The notes under the pieces were generated by a model. It made no database searches. It saw nothing but the letters and a program-made list of their open reading frames with translations, and had not been told where the DNA came from. Shown here in pieces: positions 23,882 to 35,900 of a stretch of 58,076 nt of DNA. The stretch is from Obelidium mucronatum. Lineage: Eukaryota; Chytridiomycota; Chytridiomycetes; Chytridiales; Chytriomycetaceae. The position numbers were made by a program, and so were the translations under genes. Location: assembly GCA_025765595.1 (NCBI GenBank), contig JAIVFH010000171.1:1-58076 (forward strand), in the 5' to 3' direction. Position 1 is the stretch's first letter. Each line of letters begins with the position of its first letter.

Positions 23882-24195
23882 CGTATTCTAAATGAAAAGA
23901 TTTTTTTGTGGTGTGTCTGACATCAAGAACCCTTATTTGTGAGAGTACGTTGAACACCTCCAGCGCTAGATTTTGATGTGCTTAATTTTTGATGAAAGAA
24001 AAACATGTTTTGTCTTCAGTGTATCTTGATTCGCACTCAAGTTTTCAGTGTCTCTAGATTCGCACCCAACGGAAGCCCTCTTGACTGAAAAGAATTTTTT
24101 GTGGTGCGTCTGAGAGCGGTGAAACAGACAATTTAATGATTACATCTTACTAATCGATCCGTCACTTCCTCATCTTTATTTCTAATATTTGTGTC

Positions 24196-24381
24196 TCAAC
24201 ACAAACACTCGAAATCAACAGTGTTGTGAAAATTATAAATAGCAAACGAGAGAAGCAACACTGCTAAATCCCCGCAGGCAAATCCTCCCCTGAGCAAGGA
24301 ATAAGTGAGCTGCGCTGCGTGCGCACAAGATGCGAACACTAATGCTGTGAGTAAGAGCATAAAATTGGTGGCAGATATCAT
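24196..24381 (-). CDS. Small secreted peptide ORF, unit 4
   Basis: 61 aa, MISATNFMLLLTALVFASC signal, LTYSLLRGGFACGDLAV...ECLC. The 366-bp gap to SCP4 (23830..24195) contains the leader and TATA motif and a small local duplication of a TTCAGTGT.TCT.GATTCGCA segment. Confidence 0.45.
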   Translation of the reverse strand: MISATNFMLLLTALVFASCAHAAQLTYSLLRGGFACGDLAVLLLSFAIYNFHNTVDFECLC

Positions 24382-24414
24382 TTTGTTGCCAACTGGGCTG
24401 CTTTTGTTGTTTTA

Positions 24415-24654
24415 TTAATCAATGTGGCTAACATGCTGCTTGGAAAAATTCATTTCGTGTGGCTGACACACATAGTCTCTATTTCTCACCACGCAATGAC
24501 TGGAATGCCGGTTTGGAAGATAAGCAGCGGGCACATCTTTTACATGCTCAGAAACGGACACGTATTTCTGCCAATTTGATATTTGGACTCCGACCAACAA
24601 CTTGATGCAGAATTCCCCGTAGGATATCAGCAAACTCAGCAACCAGAGTCGCAT
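24415..24654 (-). CDS. Small ORF with signal-like N-terminus, unit 4
   Basis: 79 aa, as in unit 3 with a few substitutions (KDVPAAYLPNRHSS). Confidence 0.35.
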   Translation of the reverse strand: MRLWLLSLLISYGEFCIKLLVGVQISNWQKYVSVSEHVKDVPAAYLPNRHSSHCVVRNRDYVCQPHEMNFSKQHVSHID

Positions 24655-25211
24655 TTTTGTTGTTGTGAATGTGCCCTCTCGGCGCTTTTCGTAACCATTG
24701 AACTTTCGAAATGACAAAAAATTAGTAATTCATTTGAGTGCGAAAGGCGTGGACTAGAACCTCCAGATCCGATCTCGGCCCTTGACCAGCATCAGTTTCG
24801 ACGTAAAAGAGGTGGGCATTGGAATGACGGAGAGATAGGGAGTGGAGGATGACGTGGTGCACCGTTGCCAGTTGTGGTAATGCCATACCACCATTACTAA
24901 TACACCTATACTTATTGCCCCATTATTCATGCAACCATTACCAGTAATATTTTTATTTATTCAGTATTACTTTACGATACTCAAACCCCGACAGCTGCGC
25001 GAGCGCCGCCTCGAGCAGCCGCCGGTCTTCGCGCGCACTGAAGCGGCCCTTGAAGACTGGTTTGTGTTAAAGTGTCGATTCGATTCCATCCACTCAACTC
25101 TCGTACGCCCCTGATGCGAGCACCGGGTGCGGCACGTCACGCGGTCGCGGGCCAGCCGGTCCCAAATGGGAGTTCTTGATCAGTCGCTGCATTTTTTTAT
25201 TTCATTTCTTG
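24655..25211. other. Unit 4 spacer, part left of the transposon
   Basis: Almost identical to 18732..19287 of unit 3 up to the transposon insertion point in TTCATTTCTTG. No gene seen. Confidence 0.6.
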
Positions 25212-25236
25212 CACAGCAAATCTGCTCCCGAGAAAT
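25212..25236 (+). repeat. Left terminal inverted repeat of the CMC element
   Basis: CACAGCAAATCTGCTCC then CGAGAAAT; matches the complement of 31669..31693 at 24 of 25 positions. Confidence 0.95.
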
Positions 25237-25376
25237 TCTGAAGAAAAAACGGGGAAACCAGAGAAATCCCGAGAAAATCTCTGGAATGCCCAAGTATTTC
25301 CCCAAACTGGATCTTCACCATGGTGGCACATAGTTACAGTGTTGAATGAAGTGTTGTATACTTTTATACCAATTTA

Positions 25377-28300
25377 TTAATCATAAAGCTCAGAAGCTTC
25401 ATCAATTACTAGCATAAAAGAGTCTTCCTTCAAGACTTTCAGCCGTTTGACAAAGCTTTCATGTGCATCACAATAAAACAACGTCTCACTCAGTTGCAAT
25501 GAGTACGTCAGCCATTGCAAGCAACCATCCTGCTTCATAGTCTGTTCCAATTCTTGTAGGGGGCGGCGGTACACCAAGATATTGCATTCTTCACCACATG
25601 CAAGACTTGTCAAGGCAAAAAACACTCCGAATTCTCGCTCTCCATTAACTTGAACAAGCATGCAATCGTCGAATTTCAGCGTCTGCCAGTTTAAAGTGGC
25701 GGTACCAGAACTGAAAGTATACATTGTATTCTTGAACACCTGCAATGTTTCAACATCAATCAAACGGTGTCCTTGAGTATCCACTGCCTTGTCTGAAACA
25801 GGTTTCACGTATCTATTGCACTAAATGTTATTTCAATTCTATTGAGCCCAGTTCACTCCCGCACTTAACTGCTCTGGACAAGAATGGGGACTCCCTTGGA
25901 CTTGTTTCATGAGCTCAATAAACATAACAGCCACGTGGCGTCGAAAAACTCCAAACGATACCCCACGATTGTTTGTGTTGGCATAATAAGACTTCAAGAA
26001 CTTGATTAAGTGCTCATATACAAAGCACCAATGCTCACGTGGAATACCGTAGTTGATGATAGAAGGAATGACGTGATGCAATAAATGCACATTGAATGTA
26101 ATAGAATCAGGGTGATCAGAACCGTAAAACTTGAGAATTGTTTCTATCAACTTGCCAAGTTCATCGAATTGGCAAACTGAGAGTGTGTGGAGACACATAA
26201 GGTTGAAAATCCGAATTCGTATACAATAATAGTGAAATTCTCGAGATAGTGTTGCATTGGTTTGATCAATGACTTTCAGGAAGAGAAGCAATTGGCAAGA
26301 AACAAGGAAAAACTCTTTCAAGCCGTAAGCCTTGAGGCCCTTCAGAGTCGCCGCATCCTTGAATTCATACTCTGCTGCAATTCTGTTTCGCTTGCAGTAC
26401 CGCGCAAATTCACGACTCAAGTCAGAATAGAGAGTGGTGGACTTGATGAGTTTTGCAACTCGCTGGAAATCTTTCTGAAGGCTTCCAAGGGGATCTGAGT
26501 GCATCAAATCAAGCTTTTCTGACTCTGGTATGTTTTGGCCAGGCCAAGTGATTGTTTCCGGAACTGAGACAATCCCCAAAGTGTTTGCTACTGTTTTCGT
26601 GGATCCTGAAAGGGCACCGGTTCCATTTGCAGCCAGTAGAGTTTGGTGGTATGCTGCTGTTCGTGGTTCTCCCAGGTTGGTTGCATCTCTTGCTGCTTCT
26701 GCAAACTCCTTCAACGGTGTCAAGCATGACAGGCAAGGAAAACTATGAACAACCGAAATTGAAAACCCATACATTCGTGCACGAGCAGGAGAATCACCAG
26801 GAAAGTCCCACATAAAACCAAATACAAGATATTTGGCGCCATTGATTGTAAAATGTACCCCTTTGCTGAACTCTTCCAACTCGGCAGTATAACAATTGAA
26901 GATTGGACCCATTCCGTTTTCTTTCACACCTTGCGCTGAAGTCAGCATCACAGGAATCACTCCCAATGCAGATGGAGAACCGCGAATAGCCCGGCTTATC
27001 TCAGCGGCAGTTATGGCAATGATTGTTTGACCCTTGGTGGCCTTTGTCTTGTCTTTCCAGCTGAAGTCGTCGTTGTAAAGTCTTAAATGCAAGAAAATAA
27101 CAGTGCGTTTTTCTTCTGCCAATTTAAGGGAGTTTGCTTTGAATGCTGGCTTCCAAAGTGGCACAGTTCGTTGCAGAATTGCCAGAAACTCAACTGAATG
27201 CTCAATTCGATTTAATCCATATTTTGTAGGGAATGATTTCAGCGTTTCGATTCGGGTTGCCAGTGTGGCTTCAGTGTTTTCCAAGTCAAGATGGGGGATA
27301 ATGTACTTCTCGACTGAGTGTTTGATGGATGCTAGAATCAATGGGGACATGAGCCAAAGAAAGCACACTGACGAGATATTTAGATATGGCGTTTTGTGGA
27401 TCGATCCCAAGACAGGGAGGTTGATAGTTCGGATTGGCAAGAAGGAATGAAGGAGTTTGTGAATGTGGCGCTCCAACGTTGGAAAACGAGCTGGAGCTGC
27501 TGCATTCTGATTCATGGTTATAGGTCTATTATAGTCGGGGATAGTTGCGGGAATTTGAAGATTCACAAGGGCATTATATGCAGCATGGGTAGTCTTGAAC
27601 TTCATGCAAAACAGGTACAATTCAAGCTCAAACTTTAATTTAGCATCACTCTCGATTTGTTCCAGAATAGCTTTGAAACTACTCCATTCTAATATAAGGG
27701 ATGTAACATAAGTTCTTGACGCCATCAATAAACGCATATATACCTTTCTCCTCCATTCTTGGTGTATCTGTGTTGGAATCTTCCTCCTCCAATGAATCCA
27801 CATCGCTTTCTTCACGTAACGTATTGTCATTGTCACTGTAAGCGTCATGGATGCTTTCAGAGTCAGTGGAATCTAAGTCAGCATCAGATTCCACACCGTC
27901 ACTGCCCCCACCGCTGCTGCCATGGGCGTTAGCCCCACCATTGCTGCCATGGTCGCCAGCCCCGCCGCTGCTGCCATGGGCGTTAGCCCCACCAATGCTG
28001 CCATTGACGCTACTCCCACCGTTGCTGCTATGGTCGCTACCCCCACCATTGCTACCATTGACGCTACTCCCACCGTTGCTACAATGGTCGCTACCCCCAT
28101 GGTCGCTACCCCCACCATTGCTACCATTGACGCTACTCCCACCGTTTCTGCAATGGTCGCTACCCCCATGGTCGCTACCCCCACCATTGCTACCATTGAC
28201 GCTACTCCCACCGTTGCTGCAATGGTCGCTACCCCCATGGTCGCTACCCCCACCATTGCTACCATTGGCGCTACTCCCACCGTTGCTGCAATGGTCGCTA

Positions 28301-28908
28301 GCCCCACCATTGCTGCCATCAACGCTACTCCCACCGTTGCTGCAATGGTTGCTACCCCCATCGTCACAGCACCCATTGTTGCTGTCATTACTGCAGCCCC
28401 CGATGTTGCTACCATTGCCGCCACAACTGTTACTGCCGTTGTCGCTACCTCCATCCTTGTGTCCACCTCCAGTTCGGATTCCCTGCAATCCTTGGCTATT
28501 TACACAGTCTTTTCGAGCTTCTTGAAAGCTGCTAGGTACACTTTCACACTCCTTGAAGCTGCCAGGGTACTCTGCCAAGCCCTCATTTAAATGCCCTACG
28601 GTTCTTGAGGCTTGAAATACTTGGCTGGCTCTGGAGGTAACGAGATTGTCCTGAATTCGTTGCAATTTCGGGAGAGTAGGAGAGATTAAAAAACCCTGGC
28701 TGGAGCGTTTTCGCGACTTTTGATGAGTTTGTAGATGTGCAATGATGTCTTTTGGGCTGAGTTGGTTCTCAGAATGGAAGCTGCAGACGCCATTGGGACA
28801 AACCCAACCATGGACAGTATCGTGACTGTGTTTTGCGCTACTTATATGTCTGATGAAGTTGCTGATTCTATTTGAAGGAGCACAACTAGTGGAGAAAGGA
28901 CAGTTCAT
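25377..28908 (-). CDS. CMC/CACTA-like transposase
   Basis: Proposed exons 28908..27744, 27688..25870, 25812..25377 (introns 55 and 57 bp); 1139 aa. The N-terminus has two Cys/His finger-like motifs in residues 1-65 (CPFSTSC...H, CPNGVCSFH). A Gly/Ser/Asn-rich repeat (~150-335) and an acidic stretch follow. The catalytic part (~390 on) shows FGFMWDFPGDSPARARMYGF, a CLSCL motif, and a C-terminal VHLLHHVIPSIINYGIPREH...YEHLIKFLKS block, as in transposases of CACTA/Plavaka type. The last exon resembles the C-terminal domain of these proteins. The second intron is less certain (an alternative 36-bp intron also keeps frame). No premature stops, so it may be active. Confidence 0.8.
28040..28330 (-). 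repeat. Minisatellite inside the transposase gene
   Basis: Repeats of about 69 bp, each encoding a variant of SSVNGSNGGGSDHGGSDHC, flanked by shorter GGSS/NGGA-type repeats from ~27900 to ~28440. Unit length is a multiple of three, so the frame is kept; for the same reason long antisense ORFs appear that are not genes. Confidence 0.85.
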
Positions 28909-28951
28909 TTGTGATCACGTTTTTCCCTCGAAAAAAGCAGGCAAAAAACAC

Positions 28952-31390
28952 ATGTTTTTTGATCAAGCCGCCTCCAGCAGCCCCAACCCGTTTCAAGAGG
29001 AGCCAGCATACAATCAACTTGAAATTGAGCGGCTGCGTGAAGAAAACACGGCATTAAAACATGAGAATGCCAGATTGACAGAATTTTTGACCAAGCGCCT
29101 GGAGAACGACAATCAACAGAGGATTTTCAACAAGGCATTTATGGCAGGAAAGAGGTATTCTTTTTGTTTATTAGATCCCCGACCTTTTCTTAAGCAGTCT
29201 ATGTAGTGTTTCAGATGTTCTTGTCCCAATTTCCGCAAATTTACGAGGCAACAACCGATCTGCTCCTAAACCTACAGCTGCTGTAACGGCATCTGTTAAC
29301 CCCCCTTCAACACAAATCAACAAACGCAATGTCTTGAGCACTGCTCTCTCTGCTTTACTGTCAACCTGGAACTCTCAAAATGAACCTACTCACCGCAGTG
29401 TAAAACAAGCTAATGCTCCAATGTCATCAACACTTAACAACGGAAGGGGACTGTTTCTGCAAACGATTTCTGAAATCGACTTCGAGGCTGCAATCGATCT
29501 CCTCAATAACCATCATGACAAGAATCCAGAAGGCTCGTTGGTGACCAATACAGCAATTGCAGCATCACTCTTGGCGGCGCAAATCAAGGCACTCGATGAA
29601 AACAGCGAAGTGGTACAATATTTGTTTGAGCTCACAACCATGGCATCAATGGATCCGATGTTTCCTGCATCCACACCGTTTGATTCAATGATGTGGGCAA
29701 CATTGGTGACGTGGACCGGTAAAGTGAAGCCTGTTGTTGCTCCCGTGCGTAAAGGTGTGTGATTTCATGTTGAATTACAATCCGCTTCTCTTAACTCATT
29801 TTCCCCAGTGATTACCGAGAGACGAAATGCTTCCAAACAGAAATCACAGGCTGTCAAAACAAAGACTCCTGTGATTGAAACTACTTCAAGCAATCCAACG
29901 GTTGCCATCCTTGCAACAACGGTTTCAACGCCAACTGCAACTACTCCATTCCATTCTTCAACGCCGACTGCCACCACAGCTTCAACAAATTTTACAGCAG
30001 CAGCGACACCTTCAACTGGTCCAACGGCTATTGCTGCCCTGGAAACGAATCCAATGCCCGCTACTAGTGCTGCTCCATCAACGCATTCGGCTGACAAGCC
30101 CAAAAGCTTTAAGTGGAAAACAGCAAACTACCCTTTTGAACCCCCGTTGGTTGCAGGAGCAGTCAGCCAATTTATACAACAGCTCAAAAACGACTCATTT
30201 AAGTCGTCTGAAATCTTTGCTATCTTGTCTGCAGTTGAAAAGGCTGTCGTTTCTGGAACGGTCAGTGTTTTTCCAATGCCCTTTCTGATTCTGAAGCCAA
30301 ATGCAATAGTCGTTTTTCACTGATATGGAGCATCTCATCTCCTTCAAGCCGTGCTGCATGCATTTCACTCTCAGACTCAGCCGCCTTGGGTTCAAGACAC
30401 ATGTCGAAGAATTAAACAACAAATTCTACCCAAATTTGTTGTCCTTGCTTGCTCCGTTTTGTTTCAACGAGAAGCGCAACAGGCTTGAGCAGCTCGTTTC
30501 CTCTGACGACTTCTCTCATGGAGCTGTTTCGAATGATTTGAAGGATGTCTTCGCAACTCTGGCACTTTCTGAAAACTATGTCGACCTGGGTGTTCAGATT
30601 CTTCGGTTTCTGGTTTCGGAATGCTCGGGCTTAAATTCCGGAAGCAACCAGTCTGCCAATGATTGGCTTTCCAAACTCATGAAGCGCCTCAAAATTATTC
30701 CATATTCGTTTCAATCGTCAGAGAGTGCATCAGCTTTGCAATCCGCATACCACGTGCTGCAATACGTTTGGATGAATCAAGAATGGGATTCTGTCCATTT
30801 TCCAGTCACTGATGATGACTGTGAGGACACATTTGTGAATTATTCTGTTCCGGTTGAAGAGTTAAAGGCCCTGAGACTTGTCATGAATGCTCTGATTCGA
30901 GTTCAGTTTCAAAGGTTGTTTTATCTAATCGAAAGTTTCGCACTAAGTCTCGTAAAACAGGTCCGCAGTGGTGGAGTTTTGGGCTGCTTGGCCCTTTAAA
31001 CCAATTGGAGCCGACCACGTGAAGTTCTTTAACGATTTCAATGTACCAGTTGCAAGTGTCCCAGTGGTGTTGCCTGTTAAGCGGAAAGGCAAGGCTCCGG
31101 TGGCAGATGCTGTCACAGAACCAAAACGTGCGAAGGTGACGAAAGCCGCTGCCTCTCGCAAACAGGTTGCTAGAGACTTACCCGAGCCTTCCAATGTGGC
31201 TTCGACAACGACAAGAAAAACCCGCCGATCTCAGGCTGCCAAAGAAATTGTTGCAGGCAAGCGCAAAACTATTGGTCTTGTCCAAGTAAGACAGACGCTG
31301 GATATTGATGATGCTAGTGACGACAAAGTAGAGTCGGATACGATACATTCCAGTGAAAGTGGGTGCAGGAGTATTGTTGATCTTGAGTAG
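28952..31390 (+). CDS. CMC element accessory protein, unknown function
   Basis: Exons 28952..29154, 29207..29754, 29809..30260, 30310..30914, 30961..31390 (introns 46-54 bp); 745 aa. The start ATG is 43 bp from the divergent transposase ATG, so both share one short promoter. The N-terminus has a leucine-zipper-like coiled coil (IERLREENTALKHENARLTE), then a Ser/Asn-rich part, an Ala/Thr/Pro-rich linker (~270-330), a mostly helical globular region, and a basic Lys/Arg-rich tail (PVKRKGKAP, TRKTRRSQ) ending acidic. Coiled coil plus basic tail suggests a dimeric DNA-binding protein that could bind the subterminal repeats, like TnpA of CACTA elements; this is inference. Intron 30261..30309 uses a GTCAGT donor, also found in URA2. 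Confidence 0.75.
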
Positions 31391-31668
31391 TGCGAGTAGG
31401 CGCCTGGAGTGTAAAATTATTCTTATCATTTATTTGGAGTTGCCTGTGTGATAAATAAAACATTAAGTCTAACGGATGTACTCGGTAGTTTCTCGATATT
31501 TTCTCCATAATTCCTCCAAAGATTTCCAGGCAATCCGGAGAAATCCCCAAGAAATTACGAGATAGCACAGAATTTAAGAAGAATTCCACATAATTTCCCT
31601 AGAATCGACGAGGTATTTCTTAGGTTATTCTTCGGGAAAAATTGGGATTTTCTTCAGAGTTCTCCGGT

Positions 31669-31693
31669 ATTTCTCCGGAGCAGATTTGCTGTG
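31669..31693 (-). repeat. Right terminal inverted repeat of the CMC element
   Basis: Complement reads CACAGCAAATCTGCTCC then GGAGAAAT. It is followed by TG, the target duplication, then GTTCTGTTTATT of the unit spacer. Confidence 0.95.
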
Positions 31694-32163
31694 TGGTTCT
31701 GTTTATTATGCAAAGAAAAGAAAAAAGGAACATCATTCATCCTCCTCCTTCTCAAGAAAGGGAAATCCAAACAAGTGGTCGTCCTTCTGGTATGAATGCT
31801 TGATTTCAACATTGCCGCCAGTGAATTTGAATTTGCTCAACTAAGAAATCAGAGTGTCGCTCAATTTCTCAAACACTCCCGGGGAGTATACTGGATTCCT
31901 GGTTTTGGAGACTGCAATGTCGCTAACATTGCCGCCAGTGAATTTGGATTGCAATCCCAGCTCAACCAAGACGCTCAAACACTCCTGGAATTGGAGACTT
32001 CGAAGATGGTGTCGAATTGACAAGTGTGGTTATGGACATTACAGAAGAAAAAGCTCCTGTGTGGTATGCTGAGCAGAGACGCAATCAGTCGTGACGTTTT
32101 GTTTGAATGAAGATTGAATGAAATTCAAACAGAGTATCCACTCCTAATTTACCTTTATCGATA
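31694..32163. other. Unit 4 spacer, part right of the transposon
   Basis: Continues the unit spacer, nearly identical to 19288..19756 including the internal duplication. No gene seen. Confidence 0.6.
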
Positions 32164-32762
32164 TCACATCACACCACAGGATGATTCGATTGACAATCGG
32201 TTCAACAAGTAACTTAACCGACTTACTAAGGCTTTTGTTGGCAGTTCGTGGCGTTCCGCGGCGGGCGGGATTTGCGGCGACGCGTCTTTTTCGGCGCCTT
32301 TTTCGGCGGCGTCTTTTTTCGGCGCCGCGTGCAGCGCCGAGTGCGCGCGCCGCAGTGTTTTGTGCGCCGCGAGACGCTTTTGCATCGAAGAATTAAGAAG
32401 AATAAAAAGAGTCGAAAGAAGAATGAGTCACGTCTTGGCCTTCGCCGTAAAACAAAACACAAAAGACGCACCTCGCTCTCCGCCTTCATAAACACCTGCC
32501 GCAGCGGACTCTTGGGCGACCCTGCCACAGCGGATGCCACAGTGACGGACCACGGAAAGACGCGGTTCCAGAAGGGACTCGACGGGTTTGGATTCGGATT
32601 CGGATTAAGGTTCTGGGACTGGTTAAGGTTAAGATTCTGGGACTGGTTAAGATTCTGGGACTGGTACTGTGTTTCGTCGGTCGAAGCATTCGCGGCACTC
32701 AGCGCTTCGAGAAGCCGCGGCTTCGTTGGCGTCTGCGGGCGGCCAAACGCGAAGCGGTCCAT
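32164..32762 (-). pseudogene. Truncated TACC copy, unit 5
   Basis: Exons 32762..32472 and 32376..32164; 167 aa predicted. Differs from the unit 4 copy by very few bases (one is at 32534). Same truncation and tail. Confidence 0.88.
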
Positions 32763-32935
32763 TGGCGTTGTTTTGTCTCAGAGAGAGTTTTTACTTTTTT
32801 GTGTTTTGTGTTTGGCCAAGCAGTACAAACGGAATACTGAATACTGAACAATACGCTTTACTATAGCAACTAATATCTGAAGTCAAATAAAGAAAGAGAA
32901 AAGGAACAGCAATCCACTGAGACGCTCTCGTGAAC

Positions 32936-35900
32936 TCAAACAAAGAAAGCGAACAAGAACAGCAATCCACTGACACGTGCTTGCACGGACATACTGCCTG
33001 ATCCCATAACAAAGAGATTGTTTTTGCCCACAACTGGCACTTGCGAAACTGAAATTGCTGGGGTCACAGCATCTGGCTTCACTGGCTGAACATTGACAGA
33101 TCCAGCGGCTGTCGGACCATTCGAAAAGTTGTTGCCCACGGAAGAACTGCCAACTCCTGCATTGGATCCAGACACCGCAGCACTGCCACCATTCGCACTC
33201 GATTCAACAACCTGAGATCCACCAGAGACTTTGCTGATCACATCGCTCTGGACAACTTCAGAAGCAACAATGGCAGGAACAGAAATCGGAACGGCGTTCT
33301 TGGATCCTTGATTACACAGCTGAGCGACTTGTTCAGATCCATTCACAATACACGCGTACACCTGCTGTTGATTTGGTTGGACAGTGGTTGCCCCAATCAA
33401 GGGCGTCGAAACTTCTCCTTGCTTGCATTCTTGGCGGATGTTGTTGGAGTTGTTGACGACACAGAGGAAGCACGTGGATCCTGTTCCGCAGTTGATTGTG
33501 AAGGATGACGCGGTTGGTGTGGCGGCGGTGGTTGCAGGAGTGGCGATGGCGGTGGTGGAAGAGGAAGTGGAAGAAGTGGAGCTGGAACTATTTGCAGTGG
33601 TCGAAACTGAAGTGCTAGTTGAAACAGTCGATGTAGCAGATGTAGCAGTTGACAGCTCGGTTGGAGCAGTCGATGTCGCAGATGAACTGATTGACAAAGA
33701 TGTTGTGCTGGAAGTGACGGTGGCAGTAGTAGTCGACGCGTCGTAAACCGTGAATGCAGTAGTGGTACTCGTAGTCAAGGTTGGAACAGGACACTTGTTG
33801 TTCAAACACGTCACTCCGCCGCTACACTCTCCACAAGAAATGACTCCATCGCATCCATCACTCACGGTCCCACAGTTCAACCCACTCGCACACGTCTTCA
33901 ACGGCCACCCGGATCCAGGAAACTCTTTGGCGTTCAACGAGATTGCTTTTTGGTGGTTTGAAACAGCACCGCCAAGACATTTGCCAAAGAGATCGAGAGT
34001 TCCTTGACAGAATGAGTATTGAACCAGTGCCTCGACTTTGCAGGACGGGAAGGTGAAGGATGGAATCGCGAATGAGACGGATTGGGCACGCTTGTTGTTG
34101 CTGCGACGAGCTGCAGGCTTTCCCGCGACAATCGTTGCATCTACAAATGTCTTTCCTCCGTCAAGAGAGACGGAGAGCGCCGTAATGGAGCCTGAATTGC
34201 CAGTCCACGTGAAGGTCAGGATTTTGGTTTCGGCCGAGTAGGATGCAGCGACTGGGACTGGCAGCGTGGCCTGGATGCAGTGGGTCTGGATGGTTTCGAC
34301 CTTGTGTTGGTAGCAAAAAAACAATGGCAGTTAAAATACAGGGCGCTCCAGGAATCAACGGAAATAGGACTCACAAACGTAGAAACGCGGTCAATGTTGG
34401 TGGTTGACGACTGGCAGGCTGATGTCGCGCAAGACTTGTATCCATTCAAGTTCATGATACTGCCACAGACGCCAGTAAGATTTGCAGCGGAAGTCGCCGT
34501 TTGAAGATCAGACAAAGAGCGAATCTAAGAAAGTGCGTGTTAAACCTTAAAAAAAAACCCTGGCAGATTTGTGTGAGTTGGTCTCTTACGTTGGTCAAAC
34601 AGGATGCAGCACACGTTGGCGACAAATTAATGACATCAGCGACGAGAAGCGAAACGTAATCCGAATCTTTCAGCGGCGTTCCACACGTATTTGGCTTGAA
34701 GGCGCCACAGACTTGACCTGGAATCGAACAAGTGGCAAGCTGAACAGATCCCCCGCATCCATCGTCGACATAACCGCAGTTCATGCTCGCATCCGGATAT
34801 TTCGTAGCAGGGATACATTGGGCCTTGCAATCGCCATTCACGAGAGTCTGGCCGTTGGGACACGAACACGGAATTGTGGAACCACATCCGTCAGACGCCA
34901 TAAACATGCGACCTTCGTTGAACCCAAATGAAGAACAAGTCTTTGGAATGCAGCAAGGTGCACAGTTGAGAGTACGTCCGCAACCATCATCAATGGCTCC
35001 ACATTTTCCAGAACAAGTTTGTGGAATACAACAACTACCACGAGGTTGAGGATTTCCATTGATTGACGCAGCGCAAACAGCGTTAGGGTCCGAGCAAGAG
35101 CATTCAGACAGACTTATTCCGGAGGAAGTATCACATACAGGGTTACCACACCGGAGAGGGACGTAGTACAATGAAGGTTCTCCCTGCTTCGATTTCAAAT
35201 CACGTTGACCGCCTCTTGGAGCCCAGCCGCCATCTATCCGCGGATATATCGCAATCTCTTCTTTGGAAAAAAATTGTATCATCGTGGAAGTAGTTTTCGG
35301 GAAAAGTGCTTTGACGGCTTCTGCGGGTTCTGCGGAAGGACACTCTTTAGAAGTCCTGAACTTGATTGAAAAGTCTGTTCTGTCGAACTTGAAGTGCTTG
35401 CCGCATGATGTTGAAGGAAGCGGTGTTCCGTCGTTTGTATATCCAAAGAGACCATATGTTGTAGACAAGGGTACACTTTCGGGGGAACCAACTGCGACAA
35501 AGTCGTAGTCAAGGGTACAGGTCTGGGAATCTTTGGAGACAGTAATTGTATAGCGATCGAGAGTATCGTGCACCTTGACAGAAGCTGGAACGGTGCCGTA
35601 CATTGCGGCGAATGGGTCTGTGAATAGGGGACACCAGCGATCTTCGATTGCGGTAGTCCACGAGAGATCGCCCTGGTCATTAACGTCAAGTTTCAGAGCA
35701 GACAAGCAGCGATATTCAAAAGCAGGATTGATGGCAATGCCACAGATTGGAGAGCTGGGATTCAATTGGTATGAACCAGCTGGTCCCCTGACATCTTTTT
35801 CAATGTACTGCATATAGCAAATGTTGGGACCCGGTGGGAGTTTAAAAGTAATATAGCCAGTAGACACCTTAGTTTTTTTCAAATAGGCAGGAAACGGGTC

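Larger units (their letters stand above)
25212..31693. mobile_element. CMC/CACTA-like DNA transposon, complete
   Basis: 6482-bp insertion in the unit 4 spacer. The empty site is visible in unit 3 (TTTCTTGGTTCTG near 19285) and lets the ends be set exactly: TTTCT-TG before and TG-GTTCTG after, a 2-bp TG duplication. The ends form inverted repeats starting CACAGCAAATCTGCTCC. It carries two divergent genes, a transposase (-) and an accessory gene (+), both with open frames after intron removal. CACWG-type ends, a 2-bp target duplication and the transposase type fit the CMC superfamily (Plavaka-like elements of fungi); the exact clade is inferred. Both subterminal regions are rich in GAGAAAT/ATTTCTC motifs. 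Confidence 0.92.

Noticed and set aside
27900..28440. CRISPR-like regular repeats
   Set aside because: Repeats are contiguous coding minisatellite units without unique spacers, and the DNA is eukaryotic.
27851..28590. Long plus-strand ORFs rich in Pro/Leu or Ala/Thr
   Set aside because: They are antisense shadows of the in-frame minisatellite in the transposase; a repeat with a period divisible by three keeps several frames open at once.
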